Assembly: GCA_003527225.1 (NCBI GenBank)
Contig: DPXQ01000158.1
Coordinates: 29,210 to 93,209, forward strand
Length of the DNA stretch: 64,000 nucleotides
Direction: 5' to 3'
Source: Rhizobium sp.
Lineage (GTDB): Bacteria; Pseudomonadota; Alphaproteobacteria; Rhizobiales; Rhizobiaceae
Shown here: positions 46,297 to 56,042 of the stretch, in pieces
Numbering within the stretch: the stretch's first letter is position 1
Layout: each line of letters starts with the position of its first letter
Made by a program: the position numbers and the translations under genes
Notes under the pieces: model-generated
Database searches by the model: none
The model's input: the letters and a program-made list of their open reading frames with translations, nothing else
What the model was told of the DNA's origin: nothing

Positions 46297-47034
46297 TCAG
46301 GCCCGGGCGATGACAATGATTTCGGGGCTGCGCGGGACAAGCGGCGTTCTGTCCCAGTCGCCCAGCCATGTGACCGAGGAGAAGCCGGCGGACTCGAGCA
46401 GACGTGCGATGATCTTGCGTCCCGGAAACCGTAGCGTGCTCTCGCTGATCCGGCGCTCGCCGCTCGCCAGCAGGGTGAAAACGGCGTCGAAGCGGACGAA
46501 TTCCTCCCATGCCTGCCGCACCTGGTAGTAGACCTCGACCGGGCCGACGCCCGGCACCTCGGTCCGTTCGCGCGTCCGTTCCTCGGTCCAGCTTTCCCAT
46601 GCCCGCGTTGGTGGGTTTCGGCTCTCGAATACCAGCCGGCCGCCTTCCGCGAGGTGACGCCGCGCGCTGGAAAGGACCGCGAGCGTCTCGGCGTCGTCGA
46701 GGAAGACCTGAAAGACGTGGCCCGTCATGATGATCAGGTCGAAGGTCTCGCCAAGCGTGAAGTCGCGGGCATCTCCGGCAATCCAGCGAACTGTGCCCGC
46801 CTTGTCTTTCTCGCGGGCCACTGCCAGCATGCCGGGTGCGGGGTCGAGCCCTGTAACGGTATGACCGTGATCGGCGAACCTCAGCGCGACGGAACCGGTA
46901 CCGCAGCCAAGGTCAAGGATGCGGCAGGGGATCTCGGGCAGGCTCAGATAGAAGTCGCCATCGTTGCCGTGAATATTGAAGCTGTCATAGAGGACAGCCA
47001 TGTCGTGGCGGGCAAAGGCTGCATCGATCGGCAT
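46297..47034 (-). CDS. class I SAM-dependent methyltransferase
   Basis: A 245-residue methyltransferase of the Methyltransf_25 type. SAM motif I is ILDLGCGTGSVALRF and the post-II acidic loop GLDPAPGML; a beta-rich C-terminal part follows (SESTLRFPGRKIIARLLESAGF). Tail to tail with the preceding methyltransferase, 27 bases apart, but not closely similar to it. It follows hemW on the same strand by 28 bases. Substrate unknown. Confidence 0.85.
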   Translation of the reverse strand: MPIDAAFARHDMAVLYDSFNIHGNDGDFYLSLPEIPCRILDLGCGTGSVALRFADHGHTVTGLDPAPGMLAVAREKDKAGTVRWIAGDARDFTLGETFDLIIMTGHVFQVFLDDAETLAVLSSARRHLAEGGRLVFESRNPPTRAWESWTEERTRERTEVPGVGPVEVYYQVRQAWEEFVRFDAVFTLLASGERRISESTLRFPGRKIIARLLESAGFSSVTWLGDWDRTPLVPRSPEIIVIARA

Positions 47035-47062
47035 GGCGTCTTTCCTCTCGTTTCAAGCTGTC

Positions 47063-48244
47063 TCAGCAGGCGAGGTCGGCGACAACGGCATCAAGGATCA
47101 GCATGCCTGACGGCGTGCAGCGGAGTCGGGAATTGCCGAGCCGTTCGACAAATCCGTGATCGAGCAGGAATTGCTCCCGGTCGGGATCGAGATCGCGGCC
47201 GGAAAGCTGCTGCCAGCGGGCGAGATCCACGCCTTCGCGGAGCCTCAACCCCATCAGCAGAAGCTCGTCTGCCTGTTCATCGAGGCTCAGCGCTTCCTGG
47301 TCCACCATGCCGTGGCCGTCGCGCTCGACCTCCTCGAGCCAGCTTTCCGGATTGCGCTCGGTCGCTGTCGCCAGCTTGCCCCGCCCCTGGGAAAGCCGTC
47401 CATGGGCGCCGGGACCGATCCCGGCATAGTCGCCATAGCGCCAATAGGTGAGATTGTGCCGGCTTTCGGCGCCGGGACGCGCATGGTTCGAGACCTCGTA
47501 AGCCGGCAGCCCCTCTCTCGCGGTGATCTCCTGCGTCGCTTCATACAGGATCGCGGATTCATCTCCGTCGGGGACGACGAGTTTCCCGGCCTTGTGCAGC
47601 CCGAAGAAGGGCGTGCCTTCCTCGATCGTCAGCTGGTAGAGCGACAGATGATCGACCGCGTAGGAGATCGCTTCCTTGAGTTCCCGCTCCCATGACTCGA
47701 CCGTCTGGCTGGGCCGGGCATAGATCAGGTCGAAGGACATGCGCGGAAAGATGTCACGCGCGAGCCTGATCGCCTTCAGCGCGTCGGCGACGTCGTGCAG
47801 GCGGCCGAGAAACCTGAGGTCCGGGTCATTGAGCGCCTGGACGCCGAGCGATACGCGGTTGACACCCGCCGCGCGGTATCCGCGAAAACGTGTTGCCTCG
47901 ACGCTCGACGGATTGGCCTCCATCGTGATCTCTATGCCGTCCGGCACATGCCAGTGGCGCGCAATTCCGTCGAGTATGGCCGAAACGGTCTGAGGGTCCA
48001 TCAGCGAAGGCGTGCCGCCGCCGAGAAAGACGCTGGTGACGGTCTTCGGACCGCTCAGCCGGCGCATGGTCTCCATCTCCTTCAGAAAGGCCGCGGTAAA
48101 GCGCGGCTGATCGACAGGTTTATGACGGACATGACTGTTGAAGTCGCAATAGGGGCATTTGGCCGCGCAGAACGGCCAGTGGACATAGACGCCGAAGCCC
48201 GGCTCGCCCGTGTCGGGAAGAAGGAACGGCGCGGCTTCTGACAT
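47063..48244 (-). CDS. hemW: radical SAM family haem chaperone HemW
   Basis: HemW, 393 residues, binds haem and inserts it into respiratory proteins. The radical SAM cluster cysteines are C26, C30 and C33 (HWPFCAAKCPYC), distinguishing it from HemN; the GGGTPSLM motif and the C-terminal HemN domain are present. It is 7 bases downstream of rdgB in the leftward run rph-VOC-rdgB-hemW, an order kept in rhizobia. True coproporphyrinogen III oxidase activity is not expected. Confidence 0.94.
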   Translation of the reverse strand: MSEAAPFLLPDTGEPGFGVYVHWPFCAAKCPYCDFNSHVRHKPVDQPRFTAAFLKEMETMRRLSGPKTVTSVFLGGGTPSLMDPQTVSAILDGIARHWHVPDGIEITMEANPSSVEATRFRGYRAAGVNRVSLGVQALNDPDLRFLGRLHDVADALKAIRLARDIFPRMSFDLIYARPSQTVESWERELKEAISYAVDHLSLYQLTIEEGTPFFGLHKAGKLVVPDGDESAILYEATQEITAREGLPAYEVSNHARPGAESRHNLTYWRYGDYAGIGPGAHGRLSQGRGKLATATERNPESWLEEVERDGHGMVDQEALSLDEQADELLLMGLRLREGVDLARWQQLSGRDLDPDREQFLLDHGFVERLGNSRLRCTPSGMLILDAVVADLAC

Positions 48245-48251
48245 GAACGGT

Positions 48252-48896
48252 TCAGGCCTCCAGGCAGGTTTCGACGAAGGTCTTGAAGGCGCGGGCGCGA
48301 TGTGACAACGCGGTTGCCTGGCCAGGCTTCCAACCGTGCTTTTCCTGAGCTGTCATCTCGCCGAATGTGGTGTCGTAGCCCGACGGCTGGAAGACCGGAT
48401 CATATCCGAAGCCCGAGGTGCCGCGCGGCGGCCAGACGACGGTGCCCTCGACCTCGCCTCGGAAGACCTCGGTATGGCCATCGGGCCAGGCAAGGCAGAG
48501 CACGCTGACAAAGCGGGCGGTCCGCTGCGCGGGCGAGGTCGCGCCATGCTCCTGAAGCGCTTGCTCCACCTTTTCCATCGCCATGCCGAAATCGCGGCTT
48601 CCGTCCTCGCGTTCCGCCCAGTTGGCGGTGTAGACGCCGGGCGCGCCATCCAGCGCATCGACGACGAGACCGGAATCATCCGAAAGCGAAGGCAGTCCTG
48701 ACGCCTTCGCCGAGGCGAGCGCCTTTATCGTTGCGTTCTCCTCGAATGTCGTTCCGGTTTCGTCCGGTTCCTCGAATTTGAGGTCCGCCGCGGACTTCGC
48801 CGAAAAACCAAGCGGGCCGATCAGATCGGCGATCTCGGCGATCTTGCCGGCATTGTGGCTGGCAACGACAATCGTTCTGGTTTCAAGTTTGCGCAT
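48252..48896 (-). CDS. rdgB: non-canonical purine NTP pyrophosphatase (RdgB/HAM1)
   Basis: RdgB, 214 residues, hydrolyses ITP, dITP and XTP to keep damaged purines out of nucleic acids. The opening [13 protein letters not shown], the [12 protein letters not shown] motif and the [13 protein letters not shown] segment are the family's active-site landmarks. It follows the VOC gene by 9 bases and precedes hemW by 7. Confidence 0.95.
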   Translation of the reverse strand: MRKLETRTIVVASHNAGKIAEIADLIGPLGFSAKSAADLKFEEPDETGTTFEENATIKALASAKASGLPSLSDDSGLVVDALDGAPGVYTANWAEREDGSRDFGMAMEKVEQALQEHGATSPAQRTARFVSVLCLAWPDGHTEVFRGEVEGTVVWPPRGTSGFGYDPVFQPSGYDTTFGEMTAQEKHGWKPGQATALSHRARAFKTFVETCLEA

Positions 48897-48905
48897 TCAG
48901 CTTTC

Positions 48906-49322
48906 CTATTCGAGATTCCACAGGCGCGGCTCGGCGCATTCGAGGCTGTTGCCGGCCGGGTCGCGGAAATAGATGGACCTTGCCCCGTTCGGCCAACGGA
49001 AATCAGCCTCGATCGCGACACCTGCCTCGCCGAGGCGCCGGGCGACGGCGTCCAGATTGTCGGCTGAAACCCGGAAACAGGCATGTCCCGGACCGGTGGC
49101 GCCATGGGGTGGCACCGGCAGTGCGTCGGAGGGTGCTGGCCTTGCCGTCTCGTCCGGATTGAAGATGAGCAGGATGCCGGCTCCGCATCGGTAGAAGACA
49201 TGCCGGTTGGCCTTCCGGGTCACCTTCTCCAGTCCGAGAATGCGGCCGTAGAAATCTTCGGCCGCATCGAGGTCGGTGGCGTAGAGCGCAGTTTCCAGAA
49301 TGCCTTCCAGCTCTTTGGTCAT
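48906..49322 (-). CDS. VOC family protein (glyoxalase/dioxygenase-like)
   Basis: A 138-residue vicinal-oxygen-chelate protein: ETALYATDLDAAEDFY at the start and SIYFRDPAGNSLECAEPR at the end, the repeat-end motif with the metal Glu. It may act on a small thiol adduct or bind a drug; no substrate can be assigned. It sits in the leftward run between rph and rdgB. Confidence 0.9.
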   Translation of the reverse strand: MTKELEGILETALYATDLDAAEDFYGRILGLEKVTRKANRHVFYRCGAGILLIFNPDETARPAPSDALPVPPHGATGPGHACFRVSADNLDAVARRLGEAGVAIEADFRWPNGARSIYFRDPAGNSLECAEPRLWNLE

Positions 49323-49348
49323 CGCATGCTCCTTCGCCCTTCGACGAC

Positions 49349-50065
49349 TTAGAGAATGGCCTGCTTCTGCAGGTTCACCAGTTCGCCAATGCCTTCGCGT
49401 GCAAGCCGCATTAGCGTCAGGAATTCCTCTTCGGTGAAGGGGGTGCCCTCCGCCGTGCCCTGGATCTCGACGATGGCCCCGGCGCCGGTCATGACGAAAT
49501 TGGCATCCGTCTCGGCCGCCGAATCCTCGAGATAGTCGAGATCAATCACGGGCTGGTTGGCAAACACGCCGCAGGAAATGGCAGCGACATGGTCCTTCAG
49601 GACTCTCTCGACCTTGACCATGTTGCGCGCTTCCATCCACTTCAGGCAATCGTAGAGGGCGAGCCAGGCGCCGGTGATGGAGGCCGTGCGGGTTCCCCCA
49701 TCGGCCTGGATGACGTCGCAGTCGATGGTGATCTGGCGTTCGCCAAGCGCCTCGAGGTCGACGATTGCCCTCAGCGACCGGCCGATCAGCCGCTGGATTT
49801 CCTGGGTGCGTCCGCCCTGCTTGCCGGCCGCCGCCTCGCGTTTCATGCGCTCGCCGGTTGCCCGGGGCAGCATTCCGTATTCCGCCGTGACCCAGCCCTT
49901 GCCGCTGTTGCGCAACCACGGCGGCGTCTTTTCCTCGAGGCTTGCGGTGCAAAGCACATGGGTGTCGCCGAATTTCACAAGGCAGGAGCCTTCCGCATGT
50001 TTCGAGAAATTGCGCTCGAACGATACCTTGCGCATTTGGTCGGTTTTTCTGCCTGATGGCCGCAT
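49349..50065 (-). CDS. rph: ribonuclease PH
   Basis: RNase PH, 238 residues, a phosphorolytic 3'-5' exoribonuclease that trims tRNA 3' ends. The segment [15 protein letters not shown] and [14 protein letters not shown] are hallmark motifs. The ATG at 50065 has GAGGAGA six bases before it and the standard [12 protein letters not shown] beginning. Divergent from hrcA with about 170 bases between, as in other rhizobia. Full length, unlike the truncated K-12 copy. Confidence 0.96.
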   Translation of the reverse strand: MRPSGRKTDQMRKVSFERNFSKHAEGSCLVKFGDTHVLCTASLEEKTPPWLRNSGKGWVTAEYGMLPRATGERMKREAAAGKQGGRTQEIQRLIGRSLRAIVDLEALGERQITIDCDVIQADGGTRTASITGAWLALYDCLKWMEARNMVKVERVLKDHVAAISCGVFANQPVIDLDYLEDSAAETDANFVMTGAGAIVEIQGTAEGTPFTEEEFLTLMRLAREGIGELVNLQKQAIL

Positions 50066-50234
50066 TGGGTTCTCCTCGGATTGGTAAAGGCCTTCTACGG
50101 TTCGCCGCGGAGATTTGCAAAGAAAAACCATGTTCTGGCCGGGGAACCGGGCGGTTTGGATTTTCCCGTTTGTGATTGGGGCCTGAGTGACTATATTTTG
50201 CTGTAACGGCACTCAAACAATGTTTGTGCAGAAA

Positions 50235-51323
50235 ATGGGTTTTCCGACGACACCGGTGAAAGAGGCTTCCACAGCCCTGGACGAACGCTCCGGGGAGGTT
50301 TTTCGACGCATTGTCGAAACCTATCTGGAATCCGGCGAGCCGCTCGGTTCGCGCAACCTGTCGCGCCTCCTGCCGATGTCGCTATCGCCGGCGTCGGTGC
50401 GCAATGTCATGAGCGACCTCGAAGACCTCGGCCTGATCTACGCGCCGCATGTCAGCGCCGGACGCCTGCCGACCCAGCTCGGGCTTCGCTTCTTTGTCGA
50501 CGCCTTCATGCAGGTCGGCGATCTTTCCGAGGAGGAGAGAGGAAACATCGAGCGCCAGATCCGGCCGCCGGGCTCGGTCCAGCCGATGGATACGCTGCTG
50601 ACGGAAGCGAGCCGCATGCTGTCGGGCCTTTCGCGCGGCGCAGGGCTGGTGATCGCGGCAAAAAGCGATCCGCTTCTCAAGCATGTCGAATTCATTCGGC
50701 TGGAGCCGACCAAGGCGCTGGCGGTTCTCGTCGGCGAACACAATCAGATTGAAAATCGCATCATCGATCTGCCGGCAGGCATCACAGCATCGCAATTGAC
50801 CGAAGCGGCAAATTTCCTGAACGCCAATCTCGCCGGCCAGACGATGGCGGAACTGCGCGGCCAGCTCGTGAAACTGAAGGAACAGGTGGCGGGTGAACTC
50901 GACGTCCTCTCGCAGGATCTCGTCGAGCGCGGCCTTGCCGTGTGGTCCGGCGGCCGGGACGCGGAAAAGCCGACGCGGCTGATCGTCCGCGGACGGGCCA
51001 ATCTGCTCGAAGGGGTCGCCGGCACCGAGGATATCGACCGCTTGCGGCTGCTCTTCGATGATCTGGAACGCAAGGAAAGCCTGATCGAGATCCTGAACCT
51101 TGCCGAGAGCGGCCCTGGCGTTCGCATCTTCATAGGCTCGGAAAACAAGCTCTTTTCCCTGTCCGGCTCGTCCTTGATCGTTGCCCCCTACCGCGATGGC
51201 GAGGACAGGATCGTTGGTGCGGTCGGGGTCATCGGCCCGACGCGTCTCAACTATTCGCGCATCGTGCCGATGGTCGATTATACCGCCCAGCTCATGGCCC
51301 GCTTGTCCCGCTCGCAGCTCTAG
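50235..51323 (+). CDS. hrcA: heat-inducible transcription repressor HrcA
   Basis: HrcA, 362 residues, represses groESL-type operons by binding CIRCE. The N-terminal winged helix includes [32 protein letters not shown] and the later GAF-like domain ends [21 protein letters not shown]. The ATG at 50235 (MGF) matches the rhizobial family beginning; an ATG 15 bases upstream is equally possible, and neither has a strong ribosome binding site. No CIRCE element is visible here. Upstream of grpE. Confidence 0.93.
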   Translation: MGFPTTPVKEASTALDERSGEVFRRIVETYLESGEPLGSRNLSRLLPMSLSPASVRNVMSDLEDLGLIYAPHVSAGRLPTQLGLRFFVDAFMQVGDLSEEERGNIERQIRPPGSVQPMDTLLTEASRMLSGLSRGAGLVIAAKSDPLLKHVEFIRLEPTKALAVLVGEHNQIENRIIDLPAGITASQLTEAANFLNANLAGQTMAELRGQLVKLKEQVAGELDVLSQDLVERGLAVWSGGRDAEKPTRLIVRGRANLLEGVAGTEDIDRLRLLFDDLERKESLIEILNLAESGPGVRIFIGSENKLFSLSGSSLIVAPYRDGEDRIVGAVGVIGPTRLNYSRIVPMVDYTAQLMARLSRSQL

Positions 51324-51383
51324 TGGTTGTCGTCCTTTTGCTCGACCACGAGTGGGGACGTTGCTGTTCTTCTCACGCAAGTC

Positions 51384-51411
51384 TTGATTTTTTCACGTCA
51401 AACGCTGATAT
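51384..51411 (+). promoter_or_regulatory. candidate promoter of grpE
   Basis: TTGATT, 16 bases, TGATAT in the hrcA-grpE gap, about 40 bases before the grpE ATG. A heat-shock sigma factor could also read this site. Confidence 0.35.
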
Positions 51412-51450
51412 CGGGCACGAATTCCCCAACCAGTTCATTCGGAGAACGTC

Positions 51451-52083
51451 ATGACCGACGAAACAAAGAAAAACGGACCTGACGCAACTGTTGCTGAAAG
51501 TCACATCGCTGAAGAGCCGCAAAAGGCAGGAACGGAAACTCCGGAACCAGAGGTCGATCCCATGGAAGCTATCAAGGCGGAGAACGCCGAACTGCGCGAC
51601 AGGTTCCTGCGCCTCGCCGCCGACATGGACAATCTGCGCCGCCGCACCGAGCGCGACGTAAAGGATGCGAAGTCCTACGCTGTCAGTGGTTTCGCCCGTG
51701 ACATGCTGGCCGTTTCCGATAATCTGCGCCGCGCCCTGGATGCCATTCCGGAGGAAGCCCGCGCTGGAGCCGATGCAGGGCTTGCCGCGCTGATCGAAGG
51801 CGTGGAGATGACCGAGCGGAGCATGATTTCGACGCTCGAACGTCATGGCGTGCGCAAGATCGAGCCGGAAGGCCAGAAGTTCGATCCGAACTTCCATCAG
51901 GCGATGTTTGAAATTCCCAATCCCGACGTTCCGAACAATACCGTCGTCCAGGTCGTGCAAGCGGGCTATACGATCGGTGACCGGGTTCTGCGGCCGGCCA
52001 TGGTCGGCGTTGCCAAGGGCGGGCAGAAGACCGAAAGCCAGGTTGAGCCGGGCACGGCGCCGGTCAACGAAAAGGACGCTTAA
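51451..52083 (+). CDS. grpE: nucleotide exchange factor GrpE
   Basis: GrpE, 210 residues, releases ADP from DnaK. An acidic disordered leader (1-45) is followed by the long coiled coil ([22 protein letters not shown]) and the beta-rich head ending [17 protein letters not shown]. Downstream of hrcA with its own promoter candidate and followed by a hairpin terminator. Confidence 0.95.
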   Translation: MTDETKKNGPDATVAESHIAEEPQKAGTETPEPEVDPMEAIKAENAELRDRFLRLAADMDNLRRRTERDVKDAKSYAVSGFARDMLAVSDNLRRALDAIPEEARAGADAGLAALIEGVEMTERSMISTLERHGVRKIEPEGQKFDPNFHQAMFEIPNPDVPNNTVVQVVQAGYTIGDRVLRPAMVGVAKGGQKTESQVEPGTAPVNEKDA

Positions 52084-52097
52084 GCCTGCAACGGGGT

Positions 52098-52122
52098 GCG
52101 CCAGTCCCGTGCTGGCGCTCTT
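52098..52122 (+). terminator. terminator of grpE
   Basis: GCGCCAG TCCCGTG CTGGCGC followed by TCTTT: perfect 7-bp stem 14 bases after the grpE stop. Confidence 0.65.
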
Positions 52123-52134
52123 TCAGGCCTGGTT

Positions 52135-52599
52135 TCAGGCGGCGTTGGAAGCCTGTTCCTCGTTGAGGAAGGCATAGATGGCCGAGGCGGAATCGGTCGC
52201 CCTCAGCTTGGCGACGAGATCCTGGTCGCGCAGCACGCGGGCGATCCGGGACAATGCTTTCAGATGATCCGCTCCGGCACCTTCGGGCGCCAGCAGCAAG
52301 AAGACCAGGTCGACCGGCTGATCGTCGAGCGCTTCGAAATCGACCGGCGTTTCCAGCCGCGCGAAGATCCCGATGATCGTCTTGATACTGGTCAGCTTGC
52401 CGTGCGGTATGGCGATGCCGTTCCCCACGCCCGTGGAGCCGAGCCGCTCGCGTTGCAGAATGACGTCGAAGATTTCCCGCTCGGGGATGTTTGTCAGCTT
52501 TGAGGCTTTAGCCGCCAGTTCCTGAAGCAATTGCTTCTTCGAGTTCACCCTGAGGGCGGGAACGACCGCGTCTTGTTGCAGCAAATCTGCCAAGGCCAT
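52135..52599 (-). CDS. ptsN: nitrogen-PTS EIIA protein PtsN
   Basis: PtsN (EIIA-Ntr), 154 residues, phosphoacceptor of the regulatory nitrogen phosphotransferase system, linked to potassium and nitrogen control. The phospho-histidine is H66 in GIAIPHGK. The ATG at 52599 is preferred (AAGGA seven bases upstream, family beginning MALADLLQQDAV) over an ATG 15 bases earlier. Last gene of the leftward run rpoN-hpf-ptsN. Confidence 0.94.
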   Translation of the reverse strand: MALADLLQQDAVVPALRVNSKKQLLQELAAKASKLTNIPEREIFDVILQRERLGSTGVGNGIAIPHGKLTSIKTIIGIFARLETPVDFEALDDQPVDLVFLLLAPEGAGADHLKALSRIARVLRDQDLVAKLRATDSASAIYAFLNEEQASNAA

Positions 52600-52668
52600 T
52601 TCAAAATCCTTCATGCCGCCGAGTCAAAGGAAGAGGAAACGGCGTCGGACGCCGTTTCCAGGGCTCTG

Positions 52669-53253
52669 TCAGCCTTTGATGTTGGCGGAGTCGATCCACC
52701 CGATATTACCGTCATTGCGGCGGTAAACGATGTTCAGTTCATCCTTGCCAGGGCTGCGGAACAGCAAGACAGGCTCGTCCGTCATGTCGAGCGCCATGAC
52801 GGCACTTGCCACGGACATGGTCCGCAGCTGCTTGGTGCTTTCGGCGACGATAGTCGGCGCATAGTCTTCGGGTAGCTCGTCATGCTCATCCGATGTGGCG
52901 TCCATGACCGTATAGGCGATCTCGATCGACGGGTTCGCCTGGTTGGCCGGGTGATGATCCTTGAGCTTGCGCTTGTATCGGCGCAAACGCTTTTCGACGC
53001 GGTCCGCTGCAATATCGAATGCAATCTGCGGATCGTTCGCCGAACCGGTCGCGTGCAGGTTCACTCCCGTGTCGAGATGTATCAGGCAATCAGCCACAAA
53101 CTGCGCCGCGGCCGCTGCCGACTTGGTTACAGTGATCTGGCCCGAATACCCCCCGTCGAAGTACTTCGTGATCGCCTCCAGAACTCGCTCTTCGATCCGT
53201 TGCCGGAAGGAATCGCCGATTTCCATATGTTTGCCGGATACACGCACACTCAT
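52669..53253 (-). CDS. hpf: ribosome hibernation promoting factor, long form
   Basis: Long HPF (RaiA/sigma-54 modulation protein family), 194 residues. The N-terminal ribosome-binding domain (about 1-105) and the C-terminal dimerisation domain (about 130-190, VMALDMTDEPVLLFRSP...) are both present, so it should form 100S ribosome dimers. Placed between rpoN and ptsN, the classic arrangement. A promoter candidate at 53413-53441 would allow separate expression. Confidence 0.93.
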   Translation of the reverse strand: MSVRVSGKHMEIGDSFRQRIEERVLEAITKYFDGGYSGQITVTKSAAAAAQFVADCLIHLDTGVNLHATGSANDPQIAFDIAADRVEKRLRRYKRKLKDHHPANQANPSIEIAYTVMDATSDEHDELPEDYAPTIVAESTKQLRTMSVASAVMALDMTDEPVLLFRSPGKDELNIVYRRNDGNIGWIDSANIKG

Positions 53254-53412
53254 GGAGTTTCCCTTCTTATCGTGATTTGCGGGTATCAGTTTACGTCAAG
53301 CGCCGCCCGCATCCAAGCTCTTCACGCCGGTATTGTCGGTTTCTATCGCGGCTGCAGGGCGGATATTGAGGATAAGTTGAAAGGGCTTCGTACCTCTATC
53401 GATCGGGCCGGG

Positions 53413-53441
53413 CTTCTAGCCCTCGTTTGCCGCAGAGTCAA
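53413..53441 (-). promoter_or_regulatory. candidate sigma-70 promoter of hpf
   Basis: Reading leftward: TTGACT, 17 bases, TAGAAG. It lies in the rpoN-hpf gap with a leader of about 155 bases. Confidence 0.4.
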
Positions 53442-53488
53442 CGCCCCGCTAACCGATTCTTAACCAATCGCCCCTCCTCCGCGAGGTC

Positions 53489-55060
53489 TCAGCCGGCAGA
53501 AACCTTTGCGTGTGCCCGCTTTTCCCGCCGCCGCTGGACCGACGATGGAATGTTCATCGCTTCACGATATTTCGCGACCGTACGGCGTGCGAGCTCGACG
53601 CCGCAGCCTTTCAGCGAATGGACGATGTCGTCGTCCGAAAGTACGGCCTCCGGGCTCTCCTGGGCAATCAGTGCGCGGATCCTGTGGCGCACCGCCTCTG
53701 CCGAGTGATTGTCGCCGCCTTCGACGGAACCGATGGAAACGCTGAAGAAATATTTCAGTTCGAAGAGGCCGCGAGGCGTCAGCATGTACTTGTTCGAGGT
53801 GACCCGGCTGACGGTGGATTCGTGCATCTTGATCGCATCGGCCACGGTCTTCAGGTTGAGCGGGCGCAGGTGGTCGACGCCAAATCTGAGGAATGCGTCC
53901 TGCTGGCGTATGATCTCGCTTGCGACCTTGATGATGGTTTTCGCGCGCTGATCCAGGCTCCGGGTCAGCCAGTTGGCGTTCTGCAGGCATTCCGACAGAA
54001 AGGCCTGATCTCCCTCCTTGGCGTCACCGCGCTTCGATACCTGGGCATAGTAGCTCTGGTTGACGAGGACCCGCGGCAGGATGTCCGGATTGAGCTCCAC
54101 CATCCAACCGCCGCCCGACGAGGGCCGAACGACGATATCGGGCACGACGGCTTCGCTGATATTGGGTTCGAAGCCGCTGGCGGGCTTCGGATTAAGCTTG
54201 CGGATTTCGGCCAGCATGTCGATGAGGTCTTCCTCATCGACGCCGCACAGTTTCTTGAGCGTGGCAAAATCGCGCTTGGCGAGCAGTTCGAGATTCTCCA
54301 CCAGCATTGCCATGGCTGGGTCGAAACGGTCACGCTGCCTCAGCTGGATAGCCAGGCACTCGCTGAGCGAGCGGGCGAAGATGCCCGGAGGATCCAGGCT
54401 TTGCAGTGTTTCGAGCACCGCCCCGATACGCTCGGGATCACCGCCGAACCGTTCCGCGATCTCAGTGAGGTCGGCCCGCAGATAGCCGGCTTCGTCGAGC
54501 TGGTCCATCAAGGCAAGCGCGATCATGCGGTCGGCGGGATCGGTCAAGGAAAAGGGTATCTGCTGGTTGAGATGGTCGCGCAGACCGATCTGCCCGGCGA
54601 CAAAATCATCGAGGTCATAACCTTCGCCGGTGTCTGAACCGCCGCCAGGCATAGACTTCCATTGGCCAAGCAATTCCGGGGCATCCGCCCGGGCGGCGGT
54701 GCCTTCATCGGCAAATTCTGTATCGAAATTGGAGTCCAGGCTCTCGTTGAGCGGCTCGCTCTTGCCGGGCTCGTACCAGTCGCTGGCCAGGTTTGCGCCC
54801 TCGCTATCGTCACCCCCAGAGCTCTCGCCAGGCATGTGATCGGCGCCCGTTTGGTGGTCGCCACCGGCGGGGCTGGTTTCGATGCCCGATTCCCCGTCAT
54901 CTGGAGCGAATTCGAGCAGGGGATTCTTTTCGACTTCCTGGGAGATGAACTGGACCAGTTCGAGATGGGTCATCTGCAGCAACTGGATGGACTGCATCAG
55001 TTGCGGAGTCATGACCAGGGATTGGCTCTGGCGCAGGAAAAGATTGGCTGACAAAGCCAT
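53489..55060 (-). CDS. rpoN: RNA polymerase sigma-54 factor
   Basis: RpoN, 523 residues, the alternative sigma factor for nitrogen-related and enhancer-dependent genes. Region I is Gln/Leu-rich (SLVMTPQLMQSIQLLQM), an acidic region II follows (about 60-130), then the core-binding region III and the C-terminal RpoN box ARRTVAKYRE at 491-500. The promoter-binding helix-turn-helix precedes the box. Follows lptB by about 150 bases on the same strand; gene order as in other proteobacteria. Confidence 0.96.
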   Translation of the reverse strand: MALSANLFLRQSQSLVMTPQLMQSIQLLQMTHLELVQFISQEVEKNPLLEFAPDDGESGIETSPAGGDHQTGADHMPGESSGGDDSEGANLASDWYEPGKSEPLNESLDSNFDTEFADEGTAARADAPELLGQWKSMPGGGSDTGEGYDLDDFVAGQIGLRDHLNQQIPFSLTDPADRMIALALMDQLDEAGYLRADLTEIAERFGGDPERIGAVLETLQSLDPPGIFARSLSECLAIQLRQRDRFDPAMAMLVENLELLAKRDFATLKKLCGVDEEDLIDMLAEIRKLNPKPASGFEPNISEAVVPDIVVRPSSGGGWMVELNPDILPRVLVNQSYYAQVSKRGDAKEGDQAFLSECLQNANWLTRSLDQRAKTIIKVASEIIRQQDAFLRFGVDHLRPLNLKTVADAIKMHESTVSRVTSNKYMLTPRGLFELKYFFSVSIGSVEGGDNHSAEAVRHRIRALIAQESPEAVLSDDDIVHSLKGCGVELARRTVAKYREAMNIPSSVQRRREKRAHAKVSAG

Positions 55061-55100
55061 GGTGGACGCAAAACTCCCCTACAGGTCCCCGTGAAGCCTC

Positions 55101-55124
55101 TCGCGATCCCGAAAGGGATCACGA
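55101..55124. promoter_or_regulatory. hairpin between lptB and rpoN
   Basis: TCGCGATCCC GAAA GGGATCACGA makes a 10-bp stem with one mismatch and a 4-base loop, 40 bases before the rpoN ATG. It has no T-run on the rpoN strand. It may be in the rpoN leader or slow transcription from lptB. Confidence 0.35.
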
Positions 55125-55213
55125 AATTCCAACTGGCCCAAAAATTGCTTTTTTAGAGGGTTTGGTCAAGCCGGACTATGGGAGTATTCGCGAATCCGGC
55201 AGGGTGGGGACCT

Positions 55214-56026
55214 TCAGAGACTGAACTTGTCGCCCAGATAGAGCCTGCGGACGTCCGGGTTGTTGACGATGTCGTTGGCGCGCCCGTGGGTCAGCACTTC
55301 GCCCGCGTGGATGATATAGGCGCGATCGATCAGGCCCAGTGTTTCGCGGACGTTGTGATCGGTGATGAGCACCCCGATGCCGCGTGCCGTCAGATGACGG
55401 ACGAGATTTTGAATGTCTGAGACGGAAATGGGGTCGACGCCCGCGAAAGGTTCATCGAGCAACATGAATGTCGGATCGGTCGCAAGCGCGCGCGCGATTT
55501 CGAGGCGCCGGCGCTCACCGCCGGAAAGTGCTACCGCAGCCGATTTGCGCAGTTTCTCGATGTGGAACTCATAGAGGAGTTCATCGAGCTTGGCTTCGCG
55601 CTTGTCCCTGTTGGTTTCGTGGACCTCGAGCACTGCGCGGATATTGTCCTCGACGCTCAGTCCGCGAAAGATCGAGGCCTCCTGCGGCAGATAGCCGACT
55701 CCAAGCCGCGCGCGGCGGTACATAGGCATCGTAGTGACGTCATTGCCGTCGATGGCAATCGTTCCGGCATCGACCGGCACCAGGCCGGTGATCATGTAGA
55801 AACACGTGGTCTTCCCCGCACCGTTCGGGCCGAGCAGGCCGACGGCCTCGCCACGGCGAACGACAAGCGAAACCCCGTTGACCACGCGGCGCGTATTGTA
55901 GCTCTTGGTCAGACCATGGGCGATCAGCGTTCCCTGATAGCGCGCCTTGTCGAGGCGCAACTCTTCGGGTTTCGGCTGCCGCGTCTGGCCCTTTCCGAAC
56001 AATGTTGAGACGACGGAAATTTTCAC
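55214..56026 (-). CDS. lptB: LPS export ABC transporter ATP-binding protein
   Basis: LptB, 270 residues, the ATPase of the LptBFG complex that extracts lipopolysaccharide from the inner membrane. Walker A GPNGAGKTT, signature LSGGERRRLEIARA, Walker B FMLLDEP and switch His in ITDHNVRET are present. The N-terminus has an extra 30 residues compared with E. coli. It follows lptA by 16 bases; lptF/lptG are not in the window. Confidence 0.95.
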   Translation of the reverse strand: MKISVVSTLFGKGQTRQPKPEELRLDKARYQGTLIAHGLTKSYNTRRVVNGVSLVVRRGEAVGLLGPNGAGKTTCFYMITGLVPVDAGTIAIDGNDVTTMPMYRRARLGVGYLPQEASIFRGLSVEDNIRAVLEVHETNRDKREAKLDELLYEFHIEKLRKSAAVALSGGERRRLEIARALATDPTFMLLDEPFAGVDPISVSDIQNLVRHLTARGIGVLITDHNVRETLGLIDRAYIIHAGEVLTHGRANDIVNNPDVRRLYLGDKFSL

Positions 56027-56042
56027 GTGCTGGCCGGTCTTG

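Noticed and set aside
50066..50234. CIRCE operator before hrcA
   Set aside because: GAGTG and CACTC occur near the start but are more than 20 bases apart and do not fit the 9-base spaced consensus.
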